Assembly (NCBI GenBank): GCA_903924465.1
Contig: CAIYBN010000007.1
Location: 18,989-82,988, forward strand
Length of the DNA stretch: 64,000 nt
Origin: an uncultured Myxococcales bacterium
GTDB lineage: Bacteria; Myxococcota_A; UBA9042
Reading direction: 5' to 3'
In this document: positions 62,401 through 64,000 of the stretch, piece after piece
How positions within the stretch are numbered: position 1 is the first letter of the stretch
Layout of the letters: the number at the start of each line of letters is the position of its first letter
Notes under the pieces: model-generated
Database searches by the model: none
The model's input: only the letters and a program-made list of their open reading frames with translations
Told to the model about the DNA's origin: nothing
Translations under genes and position numbers: made by a program

Positions 62401-64000
62401 CGATTCTCAGGCGGCGCGTACGAGCAAGGTCGGCGCCTACCATCTGAACCTGGCTTCGCTCGGGATCACGACGCTGAAGGCAGGCACGATCATCGTTGTC
62501 GGCGGATCGGGAGCGATTCCCACCGAAGACAAGACCTATGATCCGGCCAACAACGACTGGAACCTGAGTCTGTGGGCTGGTGGTACGGATCAGCTGGCGA
62601 TCGAAGACGGCCCGGGCGGCGACATCGCATCCGGTTCGGACGAAATCTGGATCGACACCAGTGCCTCGGGTACGACGTCGATCGACTCGTGGGTCTGGGG
62701 CTCGTCGCCGGGCGTTCTGGGCCAGGCTGCCAAGGTCGCGTTGACCGTCGCGTCGCCGTCCACGGGCACGCCGACGATCGTCTTCAAGAGCGACCTGACC
62801 GGGTTGGACAACACCAGCAACTATGGCGCACCGGATGCCGTAGCGCCGATCATCTACACGGCCTCGCCGGGACAGCCAAATGGCGGTGTGAACACGGCAT
62901 TTGTGACCTTCCTGCGCACGGTGTCGCTGAAGGGCTCCGGCCAATGCACCTGCACGAACGTCGGCACGGACCCGTACACGGCGTCCAAGGGCGGCGACTG
63001 CGACGACAGCAACAACCTGATGAATCCGGGCATGCCGGAAATCTGCGACAGCGTGGACAACAACTGCAACAACGTCGCCGATGAAAATTGCGACAAGGAT
63101 GGCGACCACTACTGCGACGCGAACATGATCACGGTCGGTACGCCGACCAGCTGCTCGAAGGGCGGCGGTGACTGCAACGACGGCTTGAGCACCACCGTGC
63201 CCCACCCGGCTTGTGCCGCCGGCGACTCCGCGTGCTGGGCGACTGCGAAGCTGATCAACCCGGGTGGCACGGACATCTGCGGCAGCCAAATTGACTACAA
63301 CTGCGACGGCACCCCCGGCAGCGGCGTCGGCACCGGTTCTACGTCGTACTACTACGACAGCGACGGCGACGGCTTCGGCGTGGGCACCGCCTTGCTGATG
63401 TGCGGACCGAGCGGCAAATACACCGCGTTGGTTCCGGGCGACTGCGATGACACCAACAGCCTGGCGCATCCAAGCACGCTCGCGGCGCCGTGGAACGAGG
63501 ATTGTTTCACAGCGTTCGACGACAACTGCAATGGCGACCTCAACGACCTGAACGCGGCGAACTGCACGCAGTGGTATCTCGACAATGATCTGGACGGCTA
63601 CGGCGCCAGCGGCGCGGCCAGCCACTGCCAGTGCTCGCCGCGCGACAAGTACATCGCGGCGTACTACCCGGTTGCCGATTGCAACGATTCCAATGCGGCG
63701 ATTCATCCGGGCGCGCTGGAACTCTGCGACAACGTCGACAACAACTGCGCCGGAGTCGGCGGTACGGCGAACAACGTGGACGTGAGTCAGCTGAAGACCA
63801 ACCTTCACACCCACAAAACGTCGAATTTCGTCGCCCAAACGTGGACCGCGACGCAGACCGGTAATCTGTACAGCGTGGAAGTGTGGGTGTCGAACTCCAC
63901 TGGGTCTGCGTATAACCTGACCTTGGACGTGTATCTGGGCGGCGTGCCGGGCACGTCGACGGGCGGAACCATGCCGACCGGTGGTGCGCACCAGGGCGCC
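53417..64000 (+). CDS. Giant extracellular Cys-rich lipoprotein with MopE-type repeats (3' truncated by window)
   Basis: Open without a stop for 3,528 codons to the window edge. ATG 53417 has AAGAGGA 5 nt upstream; ATG 53459 is the alternative. The signal ends VVTSGVSGC (lipobox VSGC, Cys52). Order of parts: beta-rich domain (~53-190); ~15 Cys repeats of the CxDGNxCTxDxC type (~191-855); a jelly-roll-like domain (~857-1025); a cadherin/Ig-like domain (~1028-1125); a ~230-residue region with ALVWRPTGAAG; a PPC-like domain (~1378-1510); MopE-type repeats (~1512-2170); more CxDGN repeats; a second jelly-roll-like domain (~2336-2506); CxDGN then MopE repeats; a lamin-tail domain (~2953-3175) set inside a MopE repeat; MopE repeats to ~3450; and the start of another beta domain. 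Nineteen MopE-type repeats are in the window. MopE-type repeats in the methanotroph protein bind copper; here binding is unproven. Likely a surface-anchored adhesin or metal-binding scaffold. Confidence 0.9.
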   Translation, partial: MRNQHIARKCSPGLMTAHRPQDLQRSKRFGLGHAKFGAFLALLVVTSGVSGCAGQSPSSNKSAPADVTIGVDAEFGVETFALTSPTITASSPVNLDQFNLTLNGDSASVDFVYTVASYTGNEVHCYRDGVLFGTFTVSAPPSSSTVTFTGLAKGAHSLACVLLDATGQDIVDPTGAAQAVRQVRIIAPCTKDADCNDGNSCSGEYCQVNVCKVQVIPNCCTSPFDCAAGSNCLNPNTANSQCSACVTDNDCGDGDDCTTDKCDLSGSKGICTHNKTDANCCTKLTDACSDGKPCTNDLCVLPSGGGLGTCSHTQPPGACCADSECASDDFCKVGGCVAFTCRYAVNGAKQDCCSPTTNSNCDDKNSCTADTCSVMTSGGWTQCSHTKSDPTCCDPKIDMCDDGQPCTLDQCLNGQCVHTKNTQCCQNDSMCDDSNLCTTDTCDVKNELCLHAQVAGCCNINTECNDNSYCTNDYCDVPINTCKHMPLYQGCCDVDTDCNDGKVCTTDVCVNHQCLGLFINGCCDSFIAGTTCNDKLFCTIDSCDLTTNTCVHLPGPVTDCCDTPLTCDDGDCATLDTCNTSNQCSHKADPYACKADADCDDGKPCTADHCNVGANGCGGCSYTMVTNCCADDIGCVAMDKQNNAYLAVCHNAVCNPTTHFCDITDKAQCCLSDADAVTKCDDGNPCTVEYCQNAECRHSTPPVGCCANDAACNDNVACSIDKCNIVAGAPVGTCQYTLTGPNCSVCTPTNPTTFADNNVCTADTCVAGIPTHTPITGCCLDKTDCDDGLPCTADTCFNNVCLHSDTLAGTPVCCNPLTETTECASFNSDCTVGKCLTQTDGTLACQATKKAACTVNLSYCQDFSQSSDLSTLGWDPANVSGTAATNWGTSTTGNLGPDRFAQFNWTPTKVGYDTCLQSPVFLGAGTTNITIQYDREFIPNIGETSIRILGSLDGTYANWANATVIDTFTTTNGVGPETVDLTLPTGPTGLVGSNGLRLAFCVSGASTANLSSYAIDNVCVVRGTAPVITACPTNQVVPTGTSIVLPVKVKDADAGDIITATLSGGPAFVQMSTMAYHFFDQSWNGSLTISPTGVGDVGEYALTLKVSDGYLYHTCNFSVTVTYQGGALVWRPTGAAGLDVPQVMSDSVKSALTAQGQIAQVIRDLTLYPSLNKFSSVFVLLGNYPDNHVLLESETASLKLYLAQGGKVYMEGGDTFMYDAKTTLHPFFKAKGVLDSAPNGVTGPLAGYAAFADNTQNPPKHYAWNFNQDPTYDNMNDQIAADTSVQRTREILRNNGVEKFAVMVGHDDLTSKYRTIASSVPFAGVTAGTDAPSQMMKSILAFFTNGFGTCVKNLDCDDGDGCTSDVCASGECTNVNTCLCGGDTAISCGDQPLQHIVTNSGASTNAVTSYTCDPLNTYLGHEVALTYKGTQSKPVTVTISNLSDPTARLFVIKATSKGCDPAGCIGFGDTGNSVTFAAGKDQLYYFVVDVPAETGSSQFDIAISCGIGENCTNLADDNNNNLIDCADPASCCGDAACAKEICDGIDNNCNGQIDEGCDKDGDGFCDATYVVVGHPTVCFAGVGDCNDLDSTVNPGMPEICGNGKDDNCINGQDEENASGCVHYYRDGDADGFGLGTSLSASKCLCAASGQYKATVSGDCNDATVDVNPGVQETCATPYDDNCDGNDNDQGALLCKNFYTDIDADGYGTSPFICQCHSAGLLTATKPGDCLDTDANVNPGSPEKCNNIDDNCNQLIDEGCDDDGDKYCDITMFYDTSASPILVCPAGPGDTNDNDPTINPAGSEVCDNQDNNSNGQTDEGCDKDGDGYCDANIYTSGKPLACPQGGGDCDDNPDSHLCVTGTQSESCVGASINPGVHEDCNTSYDDNCNGSNNDQNADHCQPFFKDTDLDKWGNTLSWCLCYGKNQYTAINPGDCQPDNPLVNPAAVEWCDDIDNNCDGQTDEGCDVDGDGYCHVGAIFDPLHPGFPKVCLSGGGDCNDNNPNVNPGKAENCNTANIDDNCNGTANDQNALNALVFYQDLDGDSYGSLLFAKFCAPSGAYTATNSADCDDTKKAVNPAALEICDNLDNNCDGHIDEGCDKDHDGQCDANIKFVGPVTICPLGTGDCNDNDPAIYKGKSQETCDNKDDNCNGKVDDGCDKDQDGYCDASYIVSGTPCQASCTGKPEGTPCDDGNTCTLNDQCHYGECVSASPRNCDDGNACTDDACNYMGGCTHTGNTAGCNDGNLCTTNDTCLGSVCNGGSTLNPDDGNPCTQDACDPGAGITHVAVGDNYMCCSGYACSNGLKTCGGAGIGDGQPCFTDKCHAAGTCATAAPVCTAVMTETFSGITAANQGVQCQSGDTVLVNLTNPTWTGVSHAHKTASGDIAVSFYDGNSITMNTGVAANVAGETYTVNFVGGPSVWAACNQATTAAGGVVFDVVRADNSVLTTHLYQPGAWAGTQTYTAASFTYVGDGTGLVRLRMSDNLNDNAFGGSIDNLSITPSVCGGVGSSSCNAGTAISCDDGNPCTTDSCDPGSGCQHVNNTGSCDDGNACTSNDVCANGLCTAGTQKDCNDTNSCTQDSCNSATGGCVHGAVNDGQYCCSGTECACIPGSSLPAVCPKGPGDCDDKNSDRNPGVSEICNNGIDDNCNGSQNDQNAVGCTTYFYDADKDTWGLANADGICVCTSAGSYNATQTGDCNDNNAAIHPGALEICDVNNVDENCNGVANELGASGCVTRYYDGDLDGYGLSISECSCGSTAPYTALVSGDCDDTNAQMRPSTLALPWPEKCDNFDNNCNAQVDEGCNKDGDLFCDINMIVVATPAVCSLGGGDCDDTDPLTNPGGHEICDGKDNNCKSGPVNGVSGAQTAIDEGCDKDGDTYCDANMTTVGTPAVCIHGGNDCDDSNAAINPGAKELCSTATVDDNCSGGYNDVNAVGCTEYFADYDGDTYGKGSSSFQKAIINEVHYSTSGLTGSGGDWFEILVTADWTATDMAGLYFGDSQAARTSKVGAYHLNLASLGITTLKAGTIIVVGGSGAIPTEDKTYDPANNDWNLSLWAGGTDQLAIEDGPGGDIASGSDEIWIDTSASGTTSIDSWVWGSSPGVLGQAAKVALTVASPSTGTPTIVFKSDLTGLDNTSNYGAPDAVAPIIYTASPGQPNGGVNTAFVTFLRTVSLKGSGQCTCTNVGTDPYTASKGGDCDDSNNLMNPGMPEICDSVDNNCNNVADENCDKDGDHYCDANMITVGTPTSCSKGGGDCNDGLSTTVPHPACAAGDSACWATAKLINPGGTDICGSQIDYNCDGTPGSGVGTGSTSYYYDSDGDGFGVGTALLMCGPSGKYTALVPGDCDDTNSLAHPSTLAAPWNEDCFTAFDDNCNGDLNDLNAANCTQWYLDNDLDGYGASGAASHCQCSPRDKYIAAYYPVADCNDSNAAIHPGALELCDNVDNNCAGVGGTANNVDVSQLKTNLHTHKTSNFVAQTWTATQTGNLYSVEVWVSNSTGSAYNLTLDVYLGGVPGTSTGGTMPTGGAHQGA

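Noticed and set aside
57950..63770. Regular short repeats that might be a CRISPR array
   Set aside because: The repeats keep the reading frame, vary in length and encode Cys/Asp motifs; they are protein repeats.

Overview
This is a GC-rich bacterial chromosome segment with no phage, transposon, CRISPR array, rRNA or convincing tRNA. The organism looks like a Gram-negative with an outer membrane from the Myxococcota / former Deltaproteobacteria neighbourhood. The evidence is many lipobox proteins, MopE-type Cys/Asp repeat proteins, a Hanks-type kinase with a C-terminal membrane anchor, multiheme cytochromes, lipoproteins with Asp/Ala-rich linkers, and AgmX/ExbD-like envelope proteins. This is inference from gene content; no 16S rRNA is present.

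Layout. 1-974: the 3' end of clpB. 962-13337, all minus strand: a CPA2 antiporter, dapF, a MAPEG protein, a lipoprotein, aroC, a SpoIID/LytB protein, then a redox block (NarL-type regulator, heme-bearing histidine kinase, ~12-heme NapC-like cytochrome, a possible 25-residue ORF, and a second heme-bearing sensor). 13502-20837: surface polysaccharide and signalling genes (acyltransferase, O-antigen ligase, Ser/Thr kinase, small transaldolase, Wzy-like TPR protein). 21178-24348: etfBA and mnmE. 24415-29520: a small unknown protein, a MopE plus beta-propeller lipoprotein, a lipoprotein methyltransferase and a lamin-tail lipoprotein. 29528-33592: rpe, a ZIP/permease fusion, hemB and an XRE regulator. 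33838-37004: rpsB-tsf, pyrH-frr. 37008-45147: a metallopeptidase-like gene, pdxA, a lipoprotein, two oligopeptide-type ABC ATPases, rpsA and a zinc-ribbon membrane protein. 45249-48200: two radical-SAM-type genes. 48305-52603: lspA-lgt-uppS-cdsA-lipB. 53417 to the end: one giant Cys-rich repeat gene, open for 3,528 codons and running off the window.

How it fits together. The housekeeping blocks are conventional. The unusual parts concern the envelope. One is a heme-rich module that could pair a multiheme quinol-linked cytochrome with two heme-containing membrane sensors. Another is a set of lipoproteins (giant MopE/Cys-rich gene, MopE-WD40 fusion, lamin-tail protein) whose maturation enzymes Lgt and LspA are encoded just upstream of the giant gene and carry unusual periplasmic insertions. 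The last is an uncharacterised pair of radical SAM proteins divergent from lspA.

Regulatory calls (promoters, terminators, palindromes) were made by eye from spacing and base pairing. Functional calls rest on motifs recognised in translations; no database search was run.
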